DNA of 64,000 nt from contig NZ_CP015225.1 in NCBI RefSeq assembly GCF_001623525.1, positions 4,600,501-4,664,500 on the forward strand, in the 5' to 3' direction. Source of the stretch: Pseudomonas fluorescens. Lineage in GTDB: Bacteria > Pseudomonadota > Gammaproteobacteria > Pseudomonadales > Pseudomonadaceae. A program made the translations under genes and the position numbers. Positions 25,716 through 35,200 of the stretch are shown here, piece after piece; positions within the stretch are counted from its first letter, which is position 1, and every line of letters starts with the position of its first letter. The notes below the pieces were generated by a model, which saw only the letters and a program-made list of their open reading frames with translations, made no database searches and was not told where the DNA came from.

Positions 25716-26627
25716 TCAGAAAGGGGCGTCGCCCTGGATGGTGGTGCGATACAGCTTGCGGCGCAGATGGCTCGGGCAACCGGCGGCCAGGTGGATCAGC
25801 GAGCGGTTATCCCAGAACACCAGGTCATGGGGCTGCCATTGATGGCGATAGATGTTCTGCGGCAGCACGCTATGGGCATACAGCTCGGCCAGCAGCGCTT
25901 GGCTTTCGTCCTCCGGCAAGCCGACGATGCGGGTGGTGAAGCCCTCGCTGACGAACAACGCCTTGCGCCCGGTTTCCGGGTGGGTGCGCACGATGGGATG
26001 GACGACTTCGGCAACCTGGGCCAGTTGCTCCGGCGTCAGCGTCGGGCGCCAGTTGCCTTCGAATTTGGTCTCGCTGTAGCGCGCCGTGTAAGAGTGAGCC
26101 GCCGAACGGCCTTCCACCGCTTTGCGCAACGCATCGGGCAAACCCTCCCAGGCTTTGTGCATGTCGGCAAACAGCGTGTCGCCGCCTTCGTTCGGCAGTT
26201 CCTGAGCGTGGAGCATCGAGCCGAGGCTGGGGAGTTCTTTATAGGAGAGGTCCGAATGCCAGAATTTGCCGGCATCGCCGAGGCCGATGGATTGGCCGTT
26301 TTCGATGATGTTGGAGACGATGAGGATCTCCGGATGCCCGGCCAGCAGGAACTGCTTGAGCACATGGATCTGCAGCACGCCAAAACGGCGGCTGAAGGCG
26401 ATGTGCTGTTCCGGGGTAATTTGCTGGTCGCGGAACACCACCACGTGATGATCCAGATGGGCGCGGTGAATGCGGGCAAAGTCCTGGTCGTTGATCGGTC
26501 GGGACAGGTCCAACCCAATGATCTCGGCGCCAACGGCTTCGATGAACGGACGGATTTCGAACGTCTGCGGCGCGATGTTCGCGGCGCTTGGGGTAAGGGA
26601 ATCCGGAGAATAAGAGACGGCTGACAT
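25716..26627 (-). CDS. TauD/TfdA-family 2-oxoglutarate-dependent dioxygenase
   Basis: A 303-residue iron enzyme. The facial triad is visible: His124 and Asp126 in FWHSDLSY and the distal His279 in NRSLIHLA, with the 2-oxoglutarate-binding Arg in RRKLYRTTI (residues 289-297). The family oxygenates the carbon next to a sulfonate, sulfate ester or aryloxy group, releasing sulfite, sulfate or phenol. As first gene of an operon with a sulfonate-type ABC importer, release of sulfur from an imported organosulfur compound is the natural reading. GGGAGTG precedes the ATG. TauD, AtsK and TfdA-like specificities cannot be told apart by eye. Confidence 0.9.
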   Translation of the reverse strand: MSAVSYSPDSLTPSAANIAPQTFEIRPFIEAVGAEIIGLDLSRPINDQDFARIHRAHLDHHVVVFRDQQITPEQHIAFSRRFGVLQIHVLKQFLLAGHPEILIVSNIIENGQSIGLGDAGKFWHSDLSYKELPSLGSMLHAQELPNEGGDTLFADMHKAWEGLPDALRKAVEGRSAAHSYTARYSETKFEGNWRPTLTPEQLAQVAEVVHPIVRTHPETGRKALFVSEGFTTRIVGLPEDESQALLAELYAHSVLPQNIYRHQWQPHDLVFWDNRSLIHLAAGCPSHLRRKLYRTTIQGDAPF

Positions 26628-26689
26628 ACATCACTCCCACGCACGGCGCGCTTGAACAGGCGCGCACTCGATCAAAACTCACGGCGTTA

Positions 26690-26815
26690 CCGTGTTGGTT
26701 TGTGTCGTGCGGCGCGCCGATTGGTCGGCAGGTACGCAGGGGGATGACTTTAATAGTATAAGAAAGTTAATTTAAATATTAAAAATGCATAACCATATGG
26801 CAGAACTTGAGGGAA
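26690..26815 (-). promoter_or_regulatory. AT-rich promoter region of the dioxygenase/sulfonate operon
   Basis: The stretch 26,745-26,800 is strikingly AT-rich for this genome (read leftward: TTTTTAATATTTAAATTAAC, then TTTCTTATACTATTAAAG). TATACT is a fair -10 candidate for the minus-strand operon. Sulfur-starvation operons in Pseudomonas are normally CysB-activated through AT-rich sites like this; no exact CysB site is asserted. Confidence 0.45.
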
Positions 26816-26824
26816 CGACACGGT

Positions 26825-26922
26825 CCTGTGGCGAGGGAGCTTGCTCCCGCTGGGTCGCGCAGCGGCCCCAAAAAAAGCGATGAGCGCTGCGCACTCAAGC
26901 GGGAGCAAGCTCCCTCGCCACA
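26825..26922. repeat. REPIN (GAGGGAGCTTGCTCCC type)
   Basis: Inverted copies of CCTGTGGCGAGGGAGCTTGC and its inverse GCAAGCTCCCTCGCCACA flank a 45-bp centre. It lies between lapC (3' end) and the promoter of the sulfonate operon. Confidence 0.88.
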
Positions 26923-26955
26923 AAAGCTATCCAGTCATCGATTGGCAGCTGTGGA

Positions 26956-28323
26956 CTACCGCTCGTGCAGCGCCTCGGCCCGGGCCTTGATGATGGGCTT
27001 GAGCAGGTAGCTGAGCACGGTTTTCTTGCCGGTGATGATGTCCACCGACGCCACCATGCCCGGAATGATCAGCAGCGGTTTTTCATCAGTGCCCAGGTGG
27101 CTGCGTTCGGTGCGCAGCTTGATGATGTAGTAAGTAGTCTTCTTGTCTTCATCGGTGATGGTATCGGCGCCGATCTGTTCCAGCTTGGCTTTCATCCCGC
27201 CGTAGATGGTGTAGTCGTATGCGGTGAATTTCACCGTGGCGTCCTGGCCGGGGTGCAGGAAGGCGATGTCCTGGGGACGGATTTTCGCCTCCACCAGGAT
27301 GGTGTCGTCCAGCGGCACGATTTCCACCAGGTCGCTGCCGGGCTGGATCACGCCGCCGATGGTGTTCACCAGCAACTTGTTGACGATGCCGCGCACGGGC
27401 GACGTCACCAGGGTCCGGCTCACCCGGTCTTCCAGGGCTTTGCCGGTGGCCTGGGCCTTGTTCAGGTCGGTGCGTGCTTCATTGAGCTGGGTCAGGGCAT
27501 CGCTGCGGAACTTGCCGCGGGTCTCGTCGATCTTGCGCTGCACTTCCTTGATCGCCGATTCGGCACGCGGGATCGCCAGCGTCGTGGCGTCCAGTTGCCC
27601 ACGGGTCTCGACCTCGGCGCGCTTGAGCCGCAGCACTTCCACCGGCGATACCGCGCCCTGGGCCACCAGCGGCTCGGACATGTTGATTTCCTGGCGTTGC
27701 AGCGCCAGGCCTGAGCGGTATTGCGCCTGCTTGGACACGAATTCGCGCAGTTCCTGCTGGCGTTGGATCAACTGCTCCTGCAAGCCGCCGATTTCATCGT
27801 GCAACTGCTGGCGGCGGCTGATGTACAGCGACTCCTCGCTGGCGGCCTGGCCCGGCACCGCCTTGAGCACATCGGCCGGGAAGTTCAGCGGCCGGTCATC
27901 GACCTCGGCACTCAGGCGCTCGACCCGCAACAGCATGGACAGGCGATCGGCCTCGGTTTCGCCGACATTGGAGACAAAGCGGGTGTCGTCCAGGCGAATC
28001 AACGGTGCGCCGGCTTCGACGATCTGCCCTTCCTTGACGAACAGCTCAGCGACGATGCCGCCTTCCAGGTTCTGGACTTTCTGGATCTTGGATGAGGGAA
28101 TCGCCTTGCCGTCGCCCTTGGTCACTTCGTCGATCACGGCGAAGTTGGCCCACAGCGCCAGGAACACAAAGAAGCCGATGATGCCCCAGATCGTCAAGCG
28201 CACCACCCGGGGAGCGTCCTCGATCAGCGCCTTGTTGACTTCGGGCAGCGGTTGGCCGTGCAGCGAGTCGGAGCCTTTGAAATAGCGGCCCACAGCGCCC
28301 CTGAAACCTGATTTAAGCAACAC
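26956..28323 (-). CDS. lapC: LapC, type I secretion membrane-fusion protein
   Basis: A 455-residue HlyD-family adaptor with one N-terminal membrane segment (LTIWGIIGFFVFLALWANFAV), a lipoyl lobe (KIQKVQNLEGGIVAELFVKE), a long coiled-coil hairpin (about 130-300) and the C-terminal beta-barrel (ILVEAKIRPQDIAFLHPGQD). It links the LapB transporter to the LapE outer-membrane channel for export of LapA. It starts at a GTG overlapping the end of lapB by 11 bp, so translation is coupled. Length and order match lapEBC of other P. fluorescens. Confidence 0.95.
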   Translation of the reverse strand: MLLKSGFRGAVGRYFKGSDSLHGQPLPEVNKALIEDAPRVVRLTIWGIIGFFVFLALWANFAVIDEVTKGDGKAIPSSKIQKVQNLEGGIVAELFVKEGQIVEAGAPLIRLDDTRFVSNVGETEADRLSMLLRVERLSAEVDDRPLNFPADVLKAVPGQAASEESLYISRRQQLHDEIGGLQEQLIQRQQELREFVSKQAQYRSGLALQRQEINMSEPLVAQGAVSPVEVLRLKRAEVETRGQLDATTLAIPRAESAIKEVQRKIDETRGKFRSDALTQLNEARTDLNKAQATGKALEDRVSRTLVTSPVRGIVNKLLVNTIGGVIQPGSDLVEIVPLDDTILVEAKIRPQDIAFLHPGQDATVKFTAYDYTIYGGMKAKLEQIGADTITDEDKKTTYYIIKLRTERSHLGTDEKPLLIIPGMVASVDIITGKKTVLSYLLKPIIKARAEALHER

Positions 28324-30469
28324 TGATCTGCCCCTTCTTCAACGCTTCCATGACGGCGGCTTTCGGGCCGTCGGCAAGGATCTGTCCACGGTCGATCACC
28401 AACAGGCGGTCCACCAACGACAGCAAGGATGCCCGGTGCGTCACCAACAACACGGTCTTGTTTTCCACCACGGCGGCCAGGCGCTGTTTCAAGCGTTCTT
28501 CACCCGTGTTGTCCATGGCGCTGGTGGGTTCGTCCAGCAACAGGATGGGCGGGTTGAGCAGCAATGCACGGGCCAGGGCGACGTTCTGGCGCTGGCCACC
28601 GGACAGGTTTTGTCCGCGCTCACCGACCTGCAGTTCATAGCCCTGCGGATGCAGGCGCGCGAACTCATGCACGCCCGCCAGTTCCGCGGCCTGGAGCACC
28701 AGTTCATCTTCGACGTAACGGGCGCCGGAGGTCAGGTTGTCCCGCAGGGTGCCGGCCAGCAGCTGGATGTCCTGGGGCACGTAGCCAATGTTGTAGCGCA
28801 GCTCGCTGACGTCGATCTGGCGGATGTCCACGCCGTCCACTAGCAAGGCGCCGTCATCGGGTTGATAAAGCCCCACCAGCAACTTGGCCAGGGAACTCTT
28901 GCCCGAGCCGCTGCGACCGATGATGCCGATTTTCTCGCCCGGCTTGATCACCAGGTTGATGTTCTTCAGCGCGGGGTTCTGCTGGTTCGGGTAGGTGAAG
29001 TTCAACTGACGGCATTCAACGGCGCCCTGCAACACCTTGCGGCTGAGCGGGCGCTCGTCGAAATTGCGCTCCTGGGGCAGCTCCATCATCTGGTCGACGG
29101 AGGTCATGGTCACCCGCGCCTGTTGGTAGCGGGTCAGCAGGCCCGACAGCGAAGCCAACGGGCTGAGGGCACGGCCGCTGAGCATGTAGCAGGCCACCAG
29201 CCCACCCATGCTCAGGTTGCCGGCGATGATCAGGTAAACGCCGAAGACGATCATGATCACCCCGGCCAGTTGCTGGATCAGCAAGGTGATGTTCATCGCC
29301 AGGCCGGACAACATCTTCACCCGCAGTTCGAGGCGGCTGAGGGTGCCGATGGTCTGTTCCCACTGGTACTGGCGCTCGCTCTCGGCGTTGTTGACCTTCA
29401 CCGCATCCAGGCCGGCCAGGGTTTCGATCAGGCTGGATTGGCGCTCGGCGCCCAGGGCCATGGTGCGCTCCATGGTTGCCACCAAGGGCTTTTGCAAGGC
29501 GTAGCCGATCAGCAAGGCAATCGGGAACGCCAGCACCGGAATCCACACCAGGTGCCCGCCGATAATCGCGATGACCATGAAGATCAGCAGGGTGAACGGC
29601 AGGTCGATCAGGCTGGTGAGGGTCAGCGAAGCGAGGAAATCCCGCAGGCTCTGGAACTCATGGATGTTCTGGGCAAAGCTGCCGACCCGCGCCGGGCGGT
29701 ATTTCATGGACATACCGACGATGCGCTCGAACAGCGTCGCCGAGATGATCAGGTCGGTTTTCTTGCCCGCCAGATCCAGACACAGGCTACGCAGCATCTT
29801 GAGGATCAGGTCGAAGACATAGGCGCCGATGATACCAACGGCCAATACCCACAGGGTCGATTCGGCCTGGTTCGGTACCACGCGGTCGTAGACGTTCATC
29901 ACGAACAGTGGCGCGGCCATGGCGATGATGTTGATCAGCAGGCTCGCGGCAATGGCATCGGCATACAGCCAGCGGGACCGCTTGAGGGTGTCGCGAAACC
30001 ACGAACGCGCCCGAGGAATCAGCGTGCCGTGGTTAACGTCAAATTTATGCTGCGGCTGGGCGAAGAACACCTTGCCGCTGTAGTCATCGGCCAGCAGTTC
30101 GCGGCTGATGGTCACCTCACCGCCATCACTTTCGCTGAGCAGCAACCGCGCCTGATCGTCACCGACCCAGCCCAGCAGCACGGCACTGCGGCCGTCCTTG
30201 AGCAACAACAGCGCTGGCATGGCGATGGTCGGGATTTGTTCGAGCTTGCGTTGCAGCACCCGACCTTGCAGGCCGGCACGGGCCGCCGCGCGCGACAATA
30301 ATTCGACGCTCAGCCGCTGCTTGGGCAGCGGCAGGCCGGTGGTGAGCATTGCCGCGCTGGCCGGCTTCTGATGCAGCATGCAAAGCGCCAGCAAGCCGTC
30401 CAGCAGCGGGTCGTCGTGCAGCGTGCGCGGGTCATGAACTAGTTCGACTGGACTGACTTCTGATTCCAC
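28313..30469 (-). CDS. lapB: LapB, type I secretion ABC transporter
   Basis: A 718-residue transporter. Residues 1-135 form a C39-like domain that lacks the catalytic Cys (the usual state in RTX-adhesin exporters). Six membrane helices follow, then the ATPase with Walker A IIGRSGSGKSS, signature LSGGQRQNVALARALL and Walker B ILLLDEPTSAMD. It powers export of LapA. The GTG at 30467-30469 giving MESEVSPVEL is preferred because known LapB proteins begin similarly; a GTG three codons upstream is the alternative. lapC overlaps its 3' end. Confidence 0.95.
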   Translation of the reverse strand: MESEVSPVELVHDPRTLHDDPLLDGLLALCMLHQKPASAAMLTTGLPLPKQRLSVELLSRAAARAGLQGRVLQRKLEQIPTIAMPALLLLKDGRSAVLLGWVGDDQARLLLSESDGGEVTISRELLADDYSGKVFFAQPQHKFDVNHGTLIPRARSWFRDTLKRSRWLYADAIAASLLINIIAMAAPLFVMNVYDRVVPNQAESTLWVLAVGIIGAYVFDLILKMLRSLCLDLAGKKTDLIISATLFERIVGMSMKYRPARVGSFAQNIHEFQSLRDFLASLTLTSLIDLPFTLLIFMVIAIIGGHLVWIPVLAFPIALLIGYALQKPLVATMERTMALGAERQSSLIETLAGLDAVKVNNAESERQYQWEQTIGTLSRLELRVKMLSGLAMNITLLIQQLAGVIMIVFGVYLIIAGNLSMGGLVACYMLSGRALSPLASLSGLLTRYQQARVTMTSVDQMMELPQERNFDERPLSRKVLQGAVECRQLNFTYPNQQNPALKNINLVIKPGEKIGIIGRSGSGKSSLAKLLVGLYQPDDGALLVDGVDIRQIDVSELRYNIGYVPQDIQLLAGTLRDNLTSGARYVEDELVLQAAELAGVHEFARLHPQGYELQVGERGQNLSGGQRQNVALARALLLNPPILLLDEPTSAMDNTGEERLKQRLAAVVENKTVLLVTHRASLLSLVDRLLVIDRGQILADGPKAAVMEALKKGQISVA

Positions 30470-30506
30470 GCTCTGCACTCTGACTGATTAAAACGGGTGG
30501 TAAGAC

Positions 30507-31856
30507 TCAATTCATCCCAGGCAACTGAACCTTGGGCTTCATGTCGTTCTGCACAACCGATGCCAACGGCGCGACCACACCCTGGCTTTTCAACAGCTGG
30601 CCCATGGTCGCCTTGATCCGGTACTGGGTGAACAGCTGCACGTTCTTGATTTCGGCCAGACGACGGGACGCGCTGAACAGCTCGTTTTCGCTGTCGAGCA
30701 AGTCGAGCAGGGTCCGCTCACCGAGGCTGAACTGCTTCTGGTAGGCAGTGCGCACATTGGCACTGCGATCCACGTATTGCTGGGCGACCGGCACCTGGGC
30801 GTTGGCGTTGTTCAAGGCGTTCCAGGCCAGGCCCAGCTCTTCGTTCAACTGGCGCAGCGCGTTGTTGCGAATGTCCAGCGCCTGGTTGGACAGGTAAGAC
30901 TTGGATTCCAGGTCCGCCTTGTTGCTGCCGCCGGCATACAGGTTGAAACGCATGCGCAGCATGGCTTGCCATTCATTGTTGTGACCGTTCTGGCCGTCCA
31001 GGTCGTTGTCGGCCGTGCGACCCAACTCGGCGTCGAAACGTGGGTAGAAACTCGACTTGGCGGCTTCGTACTGTTGCTCGGCCGCGGCGATGTCGGCTTC
31101 GGCCGAACGCAGCACCGGGCTGTTTTCCAGCATCTGGGCGCGGGCTTCGGTCAGGTTGGCCGGCAGCAACGCCAGAAAATCAGCAGGCCGCTCCAGTTGA
31201 TCGGGCAGTTGGCCGACGGCGCTGAGGTAGTTGGTCTCGGCATCGGCCAGGTTGGTTTGTTCGGTGATCAGGTTGTTGCGGGCCTGGGCCATGCGCGCTT
31301 CGGCCTGGTCCAGGTCGGCACCGCTGCCCACGCCGCGGGAAGTGCGCAGCTTGATCTGGTCGAAGATGCGCTCGTGACTCTTGAGGTTTTCCTCGGCCAG
31401 GCGCACGAACTCGCGACGGGTCAGCACGTCCAGGTAGACCTGGGCCACTGTCAACCCGGTGCGCTCGGACGCGTCCAGCAACGAGTAGGCACGGGCATTG
31501 ACGGTGGCTTGTTGACGCCCAACTTCGCTGGACGTCGCAAAACCGTCAAAAACCATTTGCGACAGGCGCAGGCTCGACTCGCTGCGGTTCAGGGTTTCCC
31601 AATGATTGGTCCCACCCGACCGGGTGGTGACGCTGTCGGTGCCTTCACGGCCGTATCCGGCTGCAAGGTCCACTCTAGGCAGGTAGCCACCCTTGGCCGC
31701 CTTGAGTTGGTAGTCCGCCGCAAGGCGACTGTTCACGCCGGCCTGGATTTCAGGATGGACATCCAGCGCCTGTTGCATGGCCTGCGGCAAGGTTTGTGCT
31801 TGTACGAAACTGGCGGCGAGGGCAAAGGGTAAAGCCTTGAACAGGTGCAGACGCAT
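30507..31856 (-). CDS. lapE: LapE, TolC-family outer-membrane protein
   Basis: A 449-residue outer-membrane channel with a Sec signal peptide (ALPFALAASFVQAQ) and a repeated OEP structure, without a lipobox. It provides the exit for LapA and is where the adhesin is held on the cell surface. The ATG at 31854-31856 is preferred: AGGAAGAAA lies upstream and the signal peptide begins properly; the longer frame has 23 extra unlikely residues. First gene of lapEBC, transcribed divergently from lapA. Confidence 0.95.
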   Translation of the reverse strand: MRLHLFKALPFALAASFVQAQTLPQAMQQALDVHPEIQAGVNSRLAADYQLKAAKGGYLPRVDLAAGYGREGTDSVTTRSGGTNHWETLNRSESSLRLSQMVFDGFATSSEVGRQQATVNARAYSLLDASERTGLTVAQVYLDVLTRREFVRLAEENLKSHERIFDQIKLRTSRGVGSGADLDQAEARMAQARNNLITEQTNLADAETNYLSAVGQLPDQLERPADFLALLPANLTEARAQMLENSPVLRSAEADIAAAEQQYEAAKSSFYPRFDAELGRTADNDLDGQNGHNNEWQAMLRMRFNLYAGGSNKADLESKSYLSNQALDIRNNALRQLNEELGLAWNALNNANAQVPVAQQYVDRSANVRTAYQKQFSLGERTLLDLLDSENELFSASRRLAEIKNVQLFTQYRIKATMGQLLKSQGVVAPLASVVQNDMKPKVQLPGMN

Positions 31857-32047
31857 GGTGGATTTCTTCCTGAAACACTTGTCTTGGATCACAGCGAAAC
31901 GTGGCGCTGCATCGGATGATGGCAACCGGAATGACCGTATGTCGGAAAGTTCAAAACAGGAGCTGAAACACGCACTGAAAGAACAGGTCGCCGCTTAAAT
32001 ATCAATGTGACATTACGCCAATGATTGTTTAGGATGGCCGGCATAAG

Positions 32048-32061
32048 GTCAATAGTTTGGC
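32048..32061. promoter_or_regulatory. Candidate FleQ-binding site 1
   Basis: GTCAATAGTTTGGC matches 11 of 14 positions of the FleQ-type palindrome GTCAATAAATTGAC. FleQ, with c-di-GMP, is known to regulate lap genes in Pseudomonas. Matched by eye only. Confidence 0.4.
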
Positions 32062-32087
32062 ACAAACAAAATAATTGAAAAATCACA

Positions 32088-32101
32088 GCCAAAATATTGA
32101 C
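32088..32101. promoter_or_regulatory. Candidate FleQ-binding site 2
   Basis: GCCAAAATATTGAC matches 11 of 14 positions of GTCAATAAATTGAC and contains the full ATTGAC half. It is centred about 40 bp from site 1, a spacing that would place both on the same helical face (about four turns). Confidence 0.4.
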
Positions 32102-32214
32102 ACGCAGAAGCGTCAAATAACCTTACTTTGTGAACATGAACGTCCAGACCGCTGCTGCCTTCAAGCTGGCGGGTCCATGGAAGTCTACTGAGCGTGACAC
32201 CCGGAGAGTCTTCA

Positions 32215-35200
32215 ATGAGCAGTGTTATTGCCGTTGTCAAAAGCATTGTTGGTCAGGTTTTCGTCGTATCCCCTGAGGGCATCCGGCGCGTACTCATTGA
32301 AGGTGATCGCCTGAACGTAGGCGACCAGTTGGACACCGGCCCTGCCGGCGCCGTCACATTGGAACTGGCCGATGGCCGCACCCTGGACCTGGGCCGCGAT
32401 ACCCAGTGGAGCGCCAATGCCCCGGACTCGTCCACCGATCTTGAACAGGCCACAGCCCAGGCTGCGCCGTCAGTAGAAGAGCTGCAACAAGCCATCGCCG
32501 CCGGCGTCGACCCGACGACCGCCCTGGAAGCCACCGCCGCCGGCGCCACTGCCGCAGGTACGGGCGGTGCCGCCGGTGGCGGCCACAGCTTTGTGGTGCT
32601 GGATGCCACCGCTGGTAGTGTCGACCCTACTGTCGGTTTCCCAACTGAAGGTCTCGCTGCGGCTGCCGCCACCGATAACAACATCCTGGGTGGCGATACT
32701 ACGGATACAACCGCCAACGCCGTGCTCAATGCGACGATGACCCTGAGCGCTACGCCAACCCTGACCGAAGCCGGCGGCGTGCTGGTCTATACCGCGACCG
32801 TGACCCAGGCCCCGCAGACGGCCCTGACCGTGACCTTGTCCAACGGCGCGGTCATCGTGATCCCGGCGGGTCAGCTGACCGGTAGCGTCAACGTTCCACT
32901 CGCGCCGAATGACACTGTTTACAACGACCCAAGCCAGATCAGCGTGACCGTCACTGGCACCACCGGTGGCACTGGTATTGCCGTGACCGTGCCCACCACG
33001 CCGGCCGTGACCCAGATCACCGACACCATCGACACCACCACCGTCACCCTGACGGCGGGCAACACCGTGACCGAAGGCGGCCAGATCACCTACACCGCCA
33101 CCCTGACCAACCCAGCCCAGACCCCGGTGACCGTGACCTTGAGCAACGGCTCGGTCATCACCATCGCGGCTGGCCAGACCACAGGCACCGTCAACGTCGA
33201 GACGCCAGCCAATGACGTCTACAACAACGGCAGCACCATCAGCACCACCATTACCGGTGCGACCGGTGGCAACTTCGAAAACCTGGTCCCGAGCACTACA
33301 CCTGCGGTCACCACGATTACTGATTCGGCGGATACCACTGGCCTGACGCTGACGGCCAGCAACACCATCACCGAAGGCGGCCAGATCACCTACACCGCCA
33401 CCCTGACCAACCCGGCCCAGACCCCGGTGACCGTGACCTTGAGCAACGGCTCGGTCATCACCATCGCGGCTGGCCAGACTACCGGCACCGTCAACGTCGA
33501 GACGCCAGCCAATGACGTCTACAACAACGGCAGCACGGTCAGCACCACCATCACGGGTGCGACCGGTGGCAACTTCGAAAACCTGGTCCCGAGTGCTACG
33601 CTTGCGGTCACCACGATTACTGATTCGGCGGATACCACTGGCCTGACGCTGACGGCCAGCAACACCATCACCGAAGGCGGCCAGATCACCTACACCGCCA
33701 CCCTGACCAACCCGGCCCAGACCCCGGTGACCGTGACCTTGAGCAACGGCTCGGTCATCACCATCGCGGCTGGCCAGACTACCGGGACCGTCAACGTCGA
33801 GACGCTGGCTAACGACGTCTATAACAACGGCAGCACGGTCAGCACCACCATTACCGGTGCGACCGGTGGCAACTTCGAAAACCTGGTCCCGAGCACTACA
33901 CCTGCGGTCACCACGATTACTGATTCGGCGGATACCACTGGCCTGACGCTGACGGCCAGCAACACCATCACCGAAGGCGGCCAGATTACCTACACCGCCA
34001 CCCTGACCAACCCAGCCCAGACCCCGGTGACCGTGACCTTGAGCAATGGCTCGGTCATCACCATCGCGGCTGGCCAGACTACCGGGACCGTCAACGTCGA
34101 GACGCTGGCTAACGACGTCTATAACAACGGCAGCACGGTCAGCACCACCATTACCGGTGCGACCGGTGGCAACTTTGAGAATCTGGTGCCGAGCACCTCG
34201 CCTGCGGTCACCACGATTACCGATTCGGTAGACACCACTACCGTGACGTTGACTGCCACGCCAACCGTGAACGAAAACGGCACGATCACCTACACCGCGA
34301 CGTTGACCGATGCCAATGGCAACCCGGTCACCGCGCAGAACGGTCCTGTGACGGTCACGCTGGACAGCGGTAAAACCATCACCATCGCGGCGGGCGCAAG
34401 CTCGGGCGTACTCGATGTTGCTGTGGGTAACGATGTTTACCAAGGCCCAACGACCGTCACCGAGTCGATTGTTTCGGCATCCGGCGGCAATCTGGAAGCG
34501 ATTGCACCGAACACCGCGCCGGTCAGCACCATCGTCAGCGACGTCAACGACACCACCACGGTGACCTTGACCGCCACACCGACCGTGAACGAAAACGGCA
34601 CCATCACTTACACCGCGACGTTGACCGATGCCAATGGCAACCCGGTCACCGCGCAGAACGGTCCTGTGACGGTCACGCTGGACAGCGGTAAAACCATCAC
34701 CATCGCGGCGGGCGCAAGCTCGGGCGTACTCGATGTTGCTGTGGGTAACGATGTTTACCAAGGCCCAACCACCGTCACCGAATCGATTGCTTCGGCATCC
34801 GGTGGCAACCTGGAGGCCATCGCGCCGAACACCGCACCGGTCAGCACCATCGTCAGCGATGTCAACGACACCACCACGGTGACGCTGACCGCCACGCCGA
34901 CCGTAAATGAAAACGGCACCATCACCTACACCGCCACCCTGACCGATGCCAACGGCAATCCGGTTACCGCGCAGAACGGTCCGGTCACTGTCACCCTCGA
35001 CAGCGGCAAAACCATCACCATCGCCGTGGGCGCAAGCTCGGGTGTGCTCGATGTCGCTGTGGGTAACGATGTTTACCAAGGCCCAACGACCGTCACCGAG
35101 TCGATTGCTTCGGCATCCGGCGGCAACTTGGAAGCCATTGCTCCAAACACCGCGCCGGTCAGCACCATCGTCAGCGACGTCAACGACACCACCACGGTGA

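Larger units (their letters stand above)
31857..32214. promoter_or_regulatory. Divergent lapE/lapA regulatory region
   Basis: A 358-bp AT-rich intergenic region from which both lapEBC and lapA must be expressed. It contains two FleQ-like candidate sites (separate entries) and a further GTCAAATAA half-site at about 32,112. The lapA ribosome binding site is GGAGAG, just upstream of its ATG at 32215. No gene is visible. Confidence 0.6.

Noticed and set aside
31990..32110. Sigma-54 promoter for lapA (TGGCAC at 32,058)
   Set aside because: TGGCAC is present but the required GC at the -12 position with proper spacing is missing.
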